Shown piece by piece: positions 17,162 through 26,417 of a stretch of 64,000 nt of DNA. Under the pieces are notes generated by a model. The model worked only from the letters and a program-made list of their open reading frames with translations. It did no database searches and was not told where the DNA came from. Positions within the stretch are counted from its first letter, which is position 1; every line of letters begins with the position of its first letter. This stretch comes from Opitutaceae bacterium (GTDB lineage Bacteria; Verrucomicrobiota; Verrucomicrobiia; Opitutales; Opitutaceae). The stretch covers positions 310,001 through 374,000 of the forward strand of contig JANQRT010000069.1 in NCBI GenBank assembly GCA_028284385.1. The letters run 5' to 3'. The position numbers and the translations under genes were made by a program.

Positions 17162-18550
17162 ATGAGAAAATCTCTTTTCAATTCCCTCGTCGCCATTCTT
17201 CTCGCCACTTCCACTAGCCTAGCCGCGGAAGCGGAAAAGCCGAACCTGCTCCTCATCTACATCGACGATCTCGGCTGGAACGATCTTTCCTGCTATGGCA
17301 ATGAATTCAACGAGACCCCGCATATAGATCGTCTCGCCGCGGAAGGCATGCGCTTTACCCAGGCCTATTCGGCCTCTCATATCTGCTCACCAGCAAGGGC
17401 AAGTCTCATGACCGGCAAAACTCCTGCTCGGCTCCACATCACCGACTGGATTCCCGGCCATAACTTCAGCAGCGAAAAGCTCCGCATACCTGACTGGCAG
17501 CAGTCTCTGCCCTTTGACGAAATCACCATCGGTGAGATCCTCCAAAAAGCTGGCTACGCCACTGCATGGATCGGCAAATGGCACCTCTCCGGTCTCCCGG
17601 AGGCGGAAATCAATCGACCCAATCGAGATCCCGAGATCAGCAACGCGCCCCGCTACCACGGATTCGACGTAGGTGGACAGAATTGGCGACTGAATGGGGA
17701 AGAAAATCAAGCTGATCCTAAGGGGGTCATGGCCCTGACCAGGGAAGCCATCTCCTTCATCGAAACCACTGGAGATCAGCCTTGGTTCATCGGACTCTCA
17801 CACTACTCGGTACACACGCCGATCCACTCCAAAGACGCCGTAAAAGCCCGCTATGAGAACAAGGACGTCGCCCCGGAACGACAAACGCCCACCCCCAACT
17901 ACGCTGCCATGCTCGAAGCTCTCGATCAAAGCGTTGACTATCTCATGGACGAACTCGAAAAGCGGTCGCTCGACGAAAAAACCCTGGTTCTTTTCTACTC
18001 CGACAATGGCGGACTGGATCGAGGGGACGGAACTCCTACCATCAACGCTCCTCTCCGTGAAAGCAAAGGCACTCTGTACGAAGGCGGCACTCGCGTTCCT
18101 TTGATTGTCCGCTGGCCTGGTAAAATCCCTAGAGACGAAGTATCCAAGGAACGAATATCCAGCTACGATTTTCTGCCCACTTTAGCGGAAGCGGCCGGGA
18201 TTCAATCGCTTCCGGAAAATCTCGACGGCATCAGCTTCCTCGCCAATCTGCTCCAGGGAAAACCGCTTCCCGAACGTCCCCACTACTGGCACTACCCGCA
18301 CTATCATCAAGGCATGCCAGGCAGCAGCGTGCTCGATGGCGATTACAAGCTCATCGAATTCTTCCACGACAACCGGATCGAACTCTACAATCTGAAAGAA
18401 GATCTCGGCGAACGTAACAATCTGGTCGAAAAAGAGCCCGCCAAAGCCCTTGAACTTCTACAAAAGCTAAACGCCTGGCGCTACTCCGTAGGAGCTCAAT
18501 TCATGTCGCCAAATCCCGACTATGATCCCAGGAAAGCGAAGCGAGAGTAG
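17162..18550 (+). CDS. Secreted formylglycine-dependent sulfatase (S1 family)
   Basis: 462-aa arylsulfatase-type enzyme removing sulfate esters, probably from a glycan. Signal peptide MRKSLFNSLVAILLATSTSLAA. Metal site at the start of the domain (IYIDDLGWNDLSCYG), formylglycine motif C75-S-P-A-R (ASHICSPARASLMTG), later metal and sulfate ligands in KWHLSG, HYSVHTP and YSDNGG. The C-terminal subdomain is normal. It is divergent from the GH2/GH30 operon (181-nt intergenic region) and convergent with the next sulfatase, so it is probably a single-gene unit. Needs a formylglycine-generating enzyme or anSME, neither of which is in this window. Confidence 0.92.
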   Translation: MRKSLFNSLVAILLATSTSLAAEAEKPNLLLIYIDDLGWNDLSCYGNEFNETPHIDRLAAEGMRFTQAYSASHICSPARASLMTGKTPARLHITDWIPGHNFSSEKLRIPDWQQSLPFDEITIGEILQKAGYATAWIGKWHLSGLPEAEINRPNRDPEISNAPRYHGFDVGGQNWRLNGEENQADPKGVMALTREAISFIETTGDQPWFIGLSHYSVHTPIHSKDAVKARYENKDVAPERQTPTPNYAAMLEALDQSVDYLMDELEKRSLDEKTLVLFYSDNGGLDRGDGTPTINAPLRESKGTLYEGGTRVPLIVRWPGKIPRDEVSKERISSYDFLPTLAEAAGIQSLPENLDGISFLANLLQGKPLPERPHYWHYPHYHQGMPGSSVLDGDYKLIEFFHDNRIELYNLKEDLGERNNLVEKEPAKALELLQKLNAWRYSVGAQFMSPNPDYDPRKAKRE

Positions 18551-18665
18551 CTAACTCATCGAATAAAACGGCTTTGGTTTCATCTCAAAGCGCCAAACCA
18601 ACTAGATCCTTAATGGATTCAAAAAAAACGTTGGCCTCTCCAATTCCGACTCGTTAAATCACTAC

Positions 18666-20174
18666 TTACTCCTCCGGCTTCCAAGGGTTCTTGGGCTGGA
18701 GAAACTTCGCGTCTACGTCCTTGTACCAGGCATGCAGCTTTGAGCGCATCGTATCCACTTTTTCCGGATGAGCCTTTGCTAAATCATTCAGCTCGCCGAT
18801 GTCCTCGGCCAGATTATACAGATGGGTTCTGCCATCTTCGTAGCGTTCGATGAGCTTCCAATCGCCCATACGAATCGCTCCTGATGGAATGCCACCCTGG
18901 TTGCTGTAGTGCGGATAGTGCCAGTAGAGGGCCTCGCGGTCGATCGTCCCCTGATCAGACAGAAGGGGAACCAAAGACTGGCCATCAATGGAATGATCAA
19001 TCTTCACATTAGCTATTTCTAGCAGCGTAGGGAAAAAATCGATACTGCATACCGGCGTCGCGTTCAAACTGCCCTCCTTCGTCACGCCCGGCCACCGAAT
19101 GAAGAATGGCTCGCGAATGCCTCCTTCATAGGTCCAACCCTTTCCGCCGCGCAAGGGCAAGTTGGAGGTGGGATGTCCTTCGCTGGTAGACAAGCCGCCA
19201 TTGTCGGAAGTGAAGCATACTATCGTCTCATCCTCGATGCCCAACTCCTCGAGCTTAGCCAGGACACGACCCACATTCCTGTCCATCGCTTCCATCATAG
19301 CAGCGTAGACCGCATGATTCTGCAGGATCCTCACTTTCCGAGGCCCCGTATTGCGGTAAACTCTATAATTCGGATTGCTAGCATTTGGATTGGCAATCCC
19401 GCTCTTAGGCCAGACCTGCTCCTCCTCGGAAAACGCTTCCTGGTCGGCTATGCCAAGCCGCTTTGCTTTCTCCTTGTATTTATTAACTAGATACTCAGGA
19501 GCCATCAACGGGGTGTGAACTGAATAGAAGGAAAGGTAGGCGAAGAAGGGGCCATCCTGGTTCGCTTCGATGAAGGCTATCGTTTCATCTGTCAGGCGAT
19601 CCGGCAAATGCTCTCCTTCTGGCCCATCCTCCAGCCGAGGATTTCCGTAAGGGGAGAAATACTGTCCCCCATTCCAAGGACCTCCATGCTTCCAGCCACC
19701 TTTATTGATGTCGAATCCATGATTCTCTGGCCAATGCTCCTCCTCTGGCCCTAGATGCCACTTTCCGGCAAAGAACGTTCGGTAGTCCGCCGTTTTCAGG
19801 GCTTCCGCGATCGTGATCTCTTCCAGCGGCATGAATTCCGCCAGTGGAGCAGGTCGAAATAAGCCTTCTCGCTTTCCCGGAAAGAAGTTCGTGGCGTCTA
19901 CACGACTTGGATACTTGCCCGTCATGACGCTGTAGCGAGTAGGACTGCAGACCGGGTTAGCGGCATAGCCATCGGTAAATCGCATACCGCTAGCCGCCAG
20001 ACCATCGATATGCGGCGTTTCGTAGAACGTATCCGGATTATTGGCGCCGACATCCATGTACCCCAGATCGTCAACCAGGATAAATAGAATATTGGGCCGC
20101 TCGGCAGAATCCGCAGCAAGAGCTAAACTCAAAGCGGCCAGCAGCAAAGCTATTCCATCAAAGCGCTTCTTCAT
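18666..20174 (-). CDS. Secreted formylglycine-dependent sulfatase (S1 family)
   Basis: 502-aa sulfatase with signal peptide (~1-22, LLLAALSLALAADSA). Metal motif FILVDDLGYMDVG, formylglycine site C76-S-P-T-R (NPVCSPTRYSVMTGKYPSR), KWHLG, FYSVHTP and TSDNGG complete the active site. Its closest relatives are the arylsulfatase-A-like enzymes that act on sulfated sugars; the substrate is not predictable. Convergent with the sulfatase at 17.2 kb; 128 nt downstream of the pentapeptide gene on the same strand, with an 8-bp inverted repeat between them. Confidence 0.92.
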   Translation of the reverse strand: MKKRFDGIALLLAALSLALAADSAERPNILFILVDDLGYMDVGANNPDTFYETPHIDGLAASGMRFTDGYAANPVCSPTRYSVMTGKYPSRVDATNFFPGKREGLFRPAPLAEFMPLEEITIAEALKTADYRTFFAGKWHLGPEEEHWPENHGFDINKGGWKHGGPWNGGQYFSPYGNPRLEDGPEGEHLPDRLTDETIAFIEANQDGPFFAYLSFYSVHTPLMAPEYLVNKYKEKAKRLGIADQEAFSEEEQVWPKSGIANPNASNPNYRVYRNTGPRKVRILQNHAVYAAMMEAMDRNVGRVLAKLEELGIEDETIVCFTSDNGGLSTSEGHPTSNLPLRGGKGWTYEGGIREPFFIRWPGVTKEGSLNATPVCSIDFFPTLLEIANVKIDHSIDGQSLVPLLSDQGTIDREALYWHYPHYSNQGGIPSGAIRMGDWKLIERYEDGRTHLYNLAEDIGELNDLAKAHPEKVDTMRSKLHAWYKDVDAKFLQPKNPWKPEE

Positions 20175-20228
20175 CTACGGATAACGGTTTCGAAAGAAGT
20201 GAACATTCAATCACTAGTCATTCAACCT

Positions 20229-20251
20229 TCCGTTTTGTTTGGGAAAACGGA
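20229..20251. promoter_or_regulatory. Inverted repeat upstream of the sulfatase gene
   Basis: TCCGTTTT (20229-20236) and AAAACGGA (20244-20251) are perfect inverted arms around a 7-nt spacer, 54 nt upstream of the sulfatase ATG. No T-run follows on the minus strand, so it is not a standard terminator. An operator or an mRNA hairpin is possible. Confidence 0.3.
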
Positions 20252-20302
20252 TACACATTCTAAGAAATTAGTACTGGATTTAGTTCTATCCCGTTAGCTG
20301 GT

Positions 20303-23300
20303 TCAAAGATTCTCGGGAACTCCGTAAACGTAACTCATAGGCTGATACGGCAGACCATCCGAGGGTCGGTGAATAGCGATGCCATTGGTTTTCGCTCCCG
20401 AAAAATCGCCGCCAGTAAAATCTCCGCTGGTGAGCTCGGCTTCTTCCAGATTGGCTCGCTGGAATTTGATGTTCTTGTAGCGCTCCGCCCAGTCTTTGAG
20501 ATTATTTTCCAATCCGAAGCCCGCCTGAGTGGCATTGCCCACGCCGAAATAGGACGAGCTGAGGTCGGCTCGAGAGAAATCCGCGCCGACGAGATTGCTG
20601 TTCACGAAACCAGAGTTCCTGAGATCGGCTCCAACGAACTTCGCTCCCTCGAGATTGAGCATGTTGAGGGAGGTTCCTCCATATTGATACACATCTCCCG
20701 TGGTTCCCCAGGGATTGGCGCCGAATACGCAATCCGTGAAGTCAACCGGTCCTAACCAAGTTCCCGGCGTGGCGGAAAAACGAAATAGATTGGCGCCACG
20801 AATCTTAGCGGAAGCGAAATCAGATCTGCCATCTTCGGTCTTCGCCCCAACATGCCAGATCTGTCCCCAGGCCATGTTGCTTTCCGAAAAATCGGACCCC
20901 TTCCAAATGGTATCCCACGTCGCGTAAAAACCGCCTACGTTACTGTTCTTTGCGTCAACATCGGTAAGGTTAGCCCGAGCGAATGACACTTCATCAAGAA
21001 GAGCGCCTTTTAGATTGGCTCCGGTCAGATCCGCGTCGTCGAAGTCGATGTAGGCGGAATTTCCTCCCAACCCAATGTCTTTAATATGTTGGGCGGAGGT
21101 AGAAGCGCGCGCCTGAGCGAGGCGCGAGGGTGAGATGTAGCTTAGGCGAGCGTTTTCGAAAGTCGCTCCGGCGAGGTTGGCGCCTTCGAAGTTCAGTTTC
21201 GAGCTGGTTCCCCAATTGGATCGACCGGTGTAGCTGAAGTCGGCCTTCGGCAAATCAGCTTTAACGAAGGAATTGTCAGCCAGAGCGGCTCCATGAAAGC
21301 TCGCCGAAGCGAGCTTGGCCTCATTGAAGTTGCATTGGAAAAGGCGGGCGAATGCGAAGGAAGCGCCTTCCAAATTGGCTAGCGAAAAGTTGCACCTGCC
21401 AAGCTGGGCGTAATTGAAAACCGCTCCGGCCAAGTTGGCACCCGTGAAATCGATGTTATCGATCCGTAGTCGTTCGAAGGATACTTTGCGCAGATCGGCG
21501 CCGCCCCAACTGGTCTTGGTTCCGTTCACCATACCTTCGGTGAGATCGCTTTTCTTGCCGGACTTCAAACGAGGCTTGCTCGAGCCTTCTGGCAGGTTGG
21601 GCAGCAAGATGGGATTGCCTTTCTTAACGCCGCTTAGCTTGGCTCCAGCGGTATGGGCATGCTCCCAATTGTTGTTGTGAAACTTGGCTCCACTGAGATC
21701 CGCTGCGGCAAAGTTGGCTCGCATCAGCTTGGCGTTGGTGAGATCGGCTCCTTCGAAGTTGCTGCCCACGAAATTTCCGCCCTCGAGGTCCGCATTTACC
21801 AAGCTGGCATCGGAGAAATTGCAGAACCGGAAATTGCGGAAATTGAAATTCACATTGTTAAGCTTCGCTCCGGAAAAGTCGGCTCCATCGGTCATAGACA
21901 TGTCATGATCGAAGGGTTTGTACTGAGTTCCCAACTTCCATTGGGCAGCGATTTGCATGCCGGTCAGGTCAGCTTTTTTGAATACAGCTTCGCGGATATC
22001 GGCTCCGTTAAGAACCACTCCCGTTAGGTCCGCTCCTTCGAAATTAACCCCTCTCAGACGGGCTTTGTTGAACGCGGAGTTAGGAAGCACTGAATCTTCG
22101 AAAGTCGCTCCCTCCAGTTTAGCCTGACCCAGGTTGAAGGCTTTGGCATCGCGATTGCCGGAAAATTTGATCTCCGAGAAATCCGCTCCCTCCAGGTCGG
22201 CCTTCTGCAGATTCACTACCATCTTGAATCGTTCCACTCCCACGAGTGTCGCGCCACTGAAGTCGGCTCCCTTGGCGGAGACGCCTGCCATGTTCACGTT
22301 GTTGAAGGTCGCTCCGCGAAAATCAGCCCCGTCCAAGATCGAAGATGGCGTGTTGCCAATTCCGTGAAAGGTCCAGCCATCAATGTTGGCTCCCCTAAAG
22401 TCGGCGTCTGTCAAATCGATCATGCGCAAATCCAAGCCCTTTACTTTGATCTTGGAGAAATCGGCTCCCTTGGTGTGATCGCCTAGCTTTCGGAAGGCTT
22501 GCTTCAGCTCGCGTGGCACCTCTGCCTCGCCAAGGTCCCGCAGCTGTTTCAGAATGTTTTTAACCTGTTTGTCCGGACTAGCCGCCTCGTTTTGCTTGGC
22601 CAGCTCCGCTGCCTGTTGAGCTTGCAAGGCTGCGGCTTCCTTGTTTGCCGCTTCACGTTCCTTCTCAAGCTTCTCCAAGTATTCCTTTTCCATTTCGGCG
22701 GCTTGCTCGAGAGCTCGCTCGGCTGCATCTTCCGCCGAGTTCACCGCATAGTTGGCTCCAGTCCCGATTAAGGAACCGCCCAGTATGAATAAAGCGAAGA
22801 CACCGGTAACCGCCCAAATGACCACCCCATGAGTCGTCTCTTTCGTTTTGAAACGTTCGGTCGCCGCTGGAATCAGCAAGTAGGCGAATAGGGCCAGACC
22901 GGCAATGGTTAAGAGGCCCTGGAGGAAAAGCGGCAGAAAAACGAAGAGCGGGAATTTGGCTATCAAACCCGTCCAGGACAGCATCATCACCAGCTTCGCT
23001 ACCTCCAGGAAATTATCTTCTCCCTTCCCGATGAACTTAACGATTAGCCATACTACCAAGCTAGTGATGGCCAAAGCGATCACCGCTCCGAAAAGACCCA
23101 TCGGAATAGCGAAAAACACGCCGACGATATTCAACTGGAACAGCATTCCCACTAAACCGAAAGCGAGGCCGTAGACGACTGTGCACAGATAGAAACCTAA
23201 TGCGTGGTTGAGGTCGCGGTCCTTTCCTTCAGCAAAGAATTCGCTCGACCCTTTGACCATTGCCATAATGGTATCGAGGAGCGTCTTCGGCTCTTTTAGG

Positions 23301-23422
23301 TATTTGAGAAAAGACGCTAGAGCTTCATTGAAATTGAAGATCTCGTTTCCTGAAGTTTCTTGATCAGAGTTTGACTCTGGAGGGGTTTCGTTGGCTTGGT
23401 TCGGGTTTTCTGAATCTGACAT
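20303..23422 (-). CDS. Giant membrane-anchored pentapeptide-repeat protein with Yip1-like N-domain
   Basis: 1039-aa protein of unusual layout. Residues 1-30 are acidic and polar with no signal peptide; ~35-225 form a Yip1-like region with about five transmembrane helices (FLKYLKEPKTLLDTI, then helices near 75-98, 103-130, 141-162, 165-185, 198-220). ~228-285 is an Ala/Glu/Lys-rich coiled coil (AERALEQAAEMEKEYLEKL). From ~319 to the end runs a very long right-handed beta-helix of pentapeptide repeats, A(D/N)Lxx type (LTDADFRGANIDGW, GADLTGVVLNGADI, ANLEGASFAFARL), interrupted by several short loops. The helix should face the cytoplasm. Function unknown. DNA-gyrase-mimic pentapeptide proteins are far shorter and soluble. 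Single-gene unit, divergent from the PGPGW-like gene. Confidence 0.8.
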   Translation of the reverse strand: MSDSENPNQANETPPESNSDQETSGNEIFNFNEALASFLKYLKEPKTLLDTIMAMVKGSSEFFAEGKDRDLNHALGFYLCTVVYGLAFGLVGMLFQLNIVGVFFAIPMGLFGAVIALAITSLVVWLIVKFIGKGEDNFLEVAKLVMMLSWTGLIAKFPLFVFLPLFLQGLLTIAGLALFAYLLIPAATERFKTKETTHGVVIWAVTGVFALFILGGSLIGTGANYAVNSAEDAAERALEQAAEMEKEYLEKLEKEREAANKEAAALQAQQAAELAKQNEAASPDKQVKNILKQLRDLGEAEVPRELKQAFRKLGDHTKGADFSKIKVKGLDLRMIDLTDADFRGANIDGWTFHGIGNTPSSILDGADFRGATFNNVNMAGVSAKGADFSGATLVGVERFKMVVNLQKADLEGADFSEIKFSGNRDAKAFNLGQAKLEGATFEDSVLPNSAFNKARLRGVNFEGADLTGVVLNGADIREAVFKKADLTGMQIAAQWKLGTQYKPFDHDMSMTDGADFSGAKLNNVNFNFRNFRFCNFSDASLVNADLEGGNFVGSNFEGADLTNAKLMRANFAAADLSGAKFHNNNWEHAHTAGAKLSGVKKGNPILLPNLPEGSSKPRLKSGKKSDLTEGMVNGTKTSWGGADLRKVSFERLRIDNIDFTGANLAGAVFNYAQLGRCNFSLANLEGASFAFARLFQCNFNEAKLASASFHGAALADNSFVKADLPKADFSYTGRSNWGTSSKLNFEGANLAGATFENARLSYISPSRLAQARASTSAQHIKDIGLGGNSAYIDFDDADLTGANLKGALLDEVSFARANLTDVDAKNSNVGGFYATWDTIWKGSDFSESNMAWGQIWHVGAKTEDGRSDFASAKIRGANLFRFSATPGTWLGPVDFTDCVFGANPWGTTGDVYQYGGTSLNMLNLEGAKFVGADLRNSGFVNSNLVGADFSRADLSSSYFGVGNATQAGFGLENNLKDWAERYKNIKFQRANLEEAELTSGDFTGGDFSGAKTNGIAIHRPSDGLPYQPMSYVYGVPENL

Positions 23423-23745
23423 GAGGGCGTTGGTTGGGGGGCTGGAGGGATGACAATAAAATTACACGATTTTTAAATATGCTCTCCGCCATGTTGCAAG
23501 CTTAGTCGCATGAGCAGTCCTTTATACTAGCCTAAGTGGGGTCGCGGGTCTTGTCTGCCATTCATTCGCGATAAGCCGCCTGGACTGTATCCAAATGAAT
23601 TTCCTCGATTAATGAAGCGCGCGGCTATCTATTCTCGCCTGTTGCGATTGAGATCCGAAAACTTCAAGGAAACGAGCCGGGTACGCGAATCGAAGATTTG
23701 GCGACAATCCGAGAAATTCGAACCTAACGAGAGGCTCTAAACAAC
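23423..23745. other. Divergent intergenic region with one possible 42-codon frame
   Basis: The 323 bases between the two divergent membrane-protein genes hold their promoters, which I cannot place exactly. An AT-rich patch lies at ~23455-23480. On the plus strand an ATG at 23612 opens 42 codons of a strongly basic peptide ending in TAA at 23738-23740, 5 nt before the GTG of the next gene. It lacks a ribosome-binding site and any recognisable motif, so it may be chance or a short upstream frame. Confidence 0.4.
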
Positions 23746-24159
23746 GTGTGGGAATTGTTGCAAAACTGGTATGAGCAGAATCAGGTCCTCTTCGCTTGGG
23801 GAGTCGGAATTAGCGTATTCACGTTTATCGGCTCGCTCATTGCCGTACCCATTGTGGTGATACGCATGCCAGACGATTATTTTCTGCGCAGCGCCGAGTT
23901 CAATTGGTCTTTGACCCCGTTGAGGCTTCTGCGCCGCCTGCTCAAGAACGCGCTGGGAGCTGCGTTGTTGCTGATGGGCATCGCCATGCTTTTTCTTCCG
24001 GGTCAAGGACTAATCACTATTCTACTAGGACTCAGTTTGATCGATTTCCCTGGCAAACGTGATTTACAGCTACGTCTGCTCCGAATAGAGAGCGTCCGTC
24101 AATCTGTCGATTGGATGCGCCAGAAAGCTGATCGTCCTGCGATACGATTGCCCGATTGA
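23746..24159 (+). CDS. PGPGW-like small membrane protein
   Basis: 137-aa inner-membrane protein. Two hydrophobic helices near the N-terminus (about 14-40) and at ~70-95, with the loop LFLPGQGLITILLGLSLIDFPGK matching the family hallmark LPGPGxxxxxxGLxLL of the PGPGW group (here PGQG). The C-terminal ~40 residues are basic and cytoplasmic. GTG start with GAGAGG about 10 nt upstream. The biochemical role of the family is not known. It is divergent from the pentapeptide membrane protein. Confidence 0.65.
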   Translation: MWELLQNWYEQNQVLFAWGVGISVFTFIGSLIAVPIVVIRMPDDYFLRSAEFNWSLTPLRLLRRLLKNALGAALLLMGIAMLFLPGQGLITILLGLSLIDFPGKRDLQLRLLRIESVRQSVDWMRQKADRPAIRLPD

Positions 24160-24221
24160 TCGGGAGGCATGCCTGCTTTGGATTTGCCTCTTTGCATTTG
24201 CTTGGCTGACTCAAAGACAAA

Positions 24222-25544
24222 ATGAAGTATCGAATTCCCTTTCTTGTTTGGAGTGTCTTATTTGTTCTCGGTTTTTGGGGAGGCTTGAGCTCTCACTTAG
24301 AAGCTTCCGAGAAGCGGATGCTGATTGTCGATCCGGCCAATCCGCGCTGGCTTCGATGGTCGGACGGCTCGCCTTTTTTCATGTGTGGTCCAGGGGATCC
24401 GGAGAGCTTTCTTTTTCGAGGGGAACGGAGAGCGGATGGAACACGAGATGGAGATCAGCTGGAGCTGCTGCAGAAAGTAGCGCGAACTGGGGCTGGCTGC
24501 ATTTGGTGGGTTGGCCTGCGCAGCCACGGAGGAGATGGTGGTCCGCTTGAGAATATGTTCATTGATGGCGACCCGGACCAGGGATTGGATCACGACATTC
24601 TAGACCAATGGGAAGGCTGGCTTGCGGAGGCAGAACGACTCGGAGTGGTGGTGTTCTTTTTCTTCTATGACGATCAGGTCAGGATTGAGGTTGGCCCAGA
24701 CAACCTTGGTTGGCTGATGGACGCCAATGACAATCTCCATCCACAGGAAGCGGCCATGATCAATGAAGTCGTTGATCGCTTCTCGAAGTATGGCAATCTG
24801 GTCTGGGGAGCGATGGAAGTAGCCGACAAGCGGGGCAAACGCTTCGTTCCCCATCTGAAAGCGGTCTCGAAACATATTCGGCGTCGAGATCCAAAACCGC
24901 ATCCCATCGCCATGAGCGTCGGTTTTCTCGGCGATAGTTTTGCCGACTACGCCAATGATCCGAACATCGATATCTACTCGATCATGAAGCTGGAACGGCT
25001 AAGCGCAGACGAAATCAATCAGCGTGGCTTGGGCTATTTCGCCGCGGCGGAAGATCGCTACGTGTGCAGTTTTTCCGAAACGCACGGCTACGGAAAAGGC
25101 GATGTCGCCCGCCAGAAGAACTGGGCCACCGCCATGTCCGGTTGCTACGTTATGGTCCACGGACATCACGTTTACAATAACTCGGAGCAGGATCTGATCG
25201 ACTGTAGTCGCGTATCCAAATTCTTCGAGCAAACGGATTTCTACAACATGGCTCCCGATAATCGCCTCAGTCGCCTGGAGACGAAATACGTAATGGCCGA
25301 TCCCGGCAGGAGCTACATCCTCTACTCTCGAGAATCATCCGAAGGGGGTCGTTTGGGTCTCCTGGACGCGCCCTCGGGGAAGTACAGCCTAAAATGGCTC
25401 GATTGCATCACCGGCGAATATCAAGAGGAAACGGTTGAAGTCGAAGCCGGTGGACAAAACGGAATCGTATTCAAAAAACCAGACGGCATCGGCCCTGAAG
25501 TCGCCGTTTATGCGGTGCGGATGGGATCTGAAGGAAGAAAGTAG
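24222..25544 (+). CDS. Secreted DUF4038/apiosidase-like putative glycosidase with C-terminal collagen-binding-like domain
   Basis: 440-aa secreted protein (signal ~1-29, ending SHLEA). The opening NPRWLRWSDGSPFFMCGPGDPESF is the 'xNGxPFxxxGDT' start of DUF4038/DUF5060-type TIM-barrel glycosidases. The barrel spans ~35-340, with candidate acids in WGAMEVADKRG and CSFSETHGYG. The last ~85 residues (YVMADPGRSYILYSR to the end) resemble the 'putative collagen-binding domain' paired with these barrels. Relatives include GH140 apiosidase, but the family is broad and the substrate cannot be set from sequence. It follows the PGPGW-like gene by 62 nt and converges with the DUF2141 gene. Confidence 0.6.
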   Translation: MKYRIPFLVWSVLFVLGFWGGLSSHLEASEKRMLIVDPANPRWLRWSDGSPFFMCGPGDPESFLFRGERRADGTRDGDQLELLQKVARTGAGCIWWVGLRSHGGDGGPLENMFIDGDPDQGLDHDILDQWEGWLAEAERLGVVVFFFFYDDQVRIEVGPDNLGWLMDANDNLHPQEAAMINEVVDRFSKYGNLVWGAMEVADKRGKRFVPHLKAVSKHIRRRDPKPHPIAMSVGFLGDSFADYANDPNIDIYSIMKLERLSADEINQRGLGYFAAAEDRYVCSFSETHGYGKGDVARQKNWATAMSGCYVMVHGHHVYNNSEQDLIDCSRVSKFFEQTDFYNMAPDNRLSRLETKYVMADPGRSYILYSRESSEGGRLGLLDAPSGKYSLKWLDCITGEYQEETVEVEAGGQNGIVFKKPDGIGPEVAVYAVRMGSEGRK

Positions 25545-25602
25545 AAAATTTTAAAAGCAAACACGTCGCTTGGCGCCTTCAAAGGCAAGTGTACTAAATA
25601 AA

Positions 25603-26043
25603 CTACTTCGCCTTGCCCAAGGTGATTTCGATGTTCAGGTCGGCGTTTAGCTCGAATGAGCATTGCTTGAAGGAGGGAGGGCCGAATCGACCTTTAGCGT
25701 TGTTCGACATGCCTACGGGTTCGCTCGGTATGCCAAGAAACCCTGTATCCAGTTCGCCATCACTATCCAGATCATGGATCACGCTGACCGCGTAGACTTT
25801 CGGAGAAAGATTTTGCAGAATGAAGACGAGCTTACCGCTTTTATCGACTTGCTTCGTCTGACTCGCGATGGGTTGTTTAAGAAAATTCTCCTCGCTATCG
25901 AAAAGCGACAGAATCGCTTTTCCTCCACCCGAGCGAGGCAGGATGCAGGTCACCGTGAGGTCGTGAGTGTTCTTCGCTTCCGCAAAGCTGAGCACAACGA
26001 AAGATACCGAAGTGATGGCGACGAAAAGCGTTCTACCGATCAT
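25603..26043 (-). CDS. DUF2141 family secreted protein
   Basis: 146-aa exported protein: signal peptide ~1-23 (FVAITSVSFVVLSFAEA), then a single beta-sandwich with the DUF2141 signature YAVSVIHDLDSDGELDTGFLG followed by P-S-E-P-V-G-M-S-N-N and GRFGPPSF. The family is found in many Gram-negatives and has no established function. Its ATG overlaps the end of the DUF4282 gene by 11 nt, so the two are translated from one message. Confidence 0.85.
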   Translation of the reverse strand: MIGRTLFVAITSVSFVVLSFAEAKNTHDLTVTCILPRSGGGKAILSLFDSEENFLKQPIASQTKQVDKSGKLVFILQNLSPKVYAVSVIHDLDSDGELDTGFLGIPSEPVGMSNNAKGRFGPPSFKQCSFELNADLNIEITLGKAK

Positions 26044-26278
26044 CGGAGAGCTTCTCCTTTATTTCGACGAGGCAGAGATAGGTTTTATAGCGAAGAATCA
26101 AACTCTCGAATATAAGCCGCGTCACCAGCGGACCGAATAGCAGGGCCATTATCCAAGCCCAGTTATCATGGGCAAACAGCCACCAGCTTCCGTACAATGA
26201 ACCTGCGACACCCGACCAGAAAAGAAACTGAAGGGCAATGGGTGTAATGAAGCGATTAAACAATAGATATTCTTTCAT
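26033..26278 (-). CDS. DUF4282-like small membrane protein
   Basis: 81-aa protein with two transmembrane helices (~9-30 and ~38-60) and the DUF4282-type ending PLVTRLIFESLILRYKTYLCLVEIKEKL. The ATG at 26278 (MKEYLLFNRFITP) is preferred; a start 40 codons upstream would add a polar leader unlike the family and reach into the divergent promoter region. First gene of a two-gene unit with DUF2141 (11-nt overlap). Role unknown. Confidence 0.6.
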   Translation of the reverse strand: MKEYLLFNRFITPIALQFLFWSGVAGSLYGSWWLFAHDNWAWIMALLFGPLVTRLIFESLILRYKTYLCLVEIKEKLSDDR

Positions 26279-26417
26279 AGGGGTCACTGATTTCGATTTC
26301 CGCTCACCATAAATCGATAAGCCCTTAACATAAGAAAAAAATGACGAACGACAAAAGAAGACGGAACGGCTAGTTTCGGCTTGTTTTCCTTTTTCCAATT
26401 TCCAATGAACAACGGAT

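Noticed and set aside
18551..18665. Possible bidirectional terminator between the two convergent sulfatases
   Set aside because: An A-run is present, but no GC-rich stem adjoins it on either strand.
23690..23740. tRNA-like TTCGAA segment before the PGPGW-like gene
   Set aside because: The flanks do not pair into a T-arm and no acceptor or anticodon stem can be built around it.
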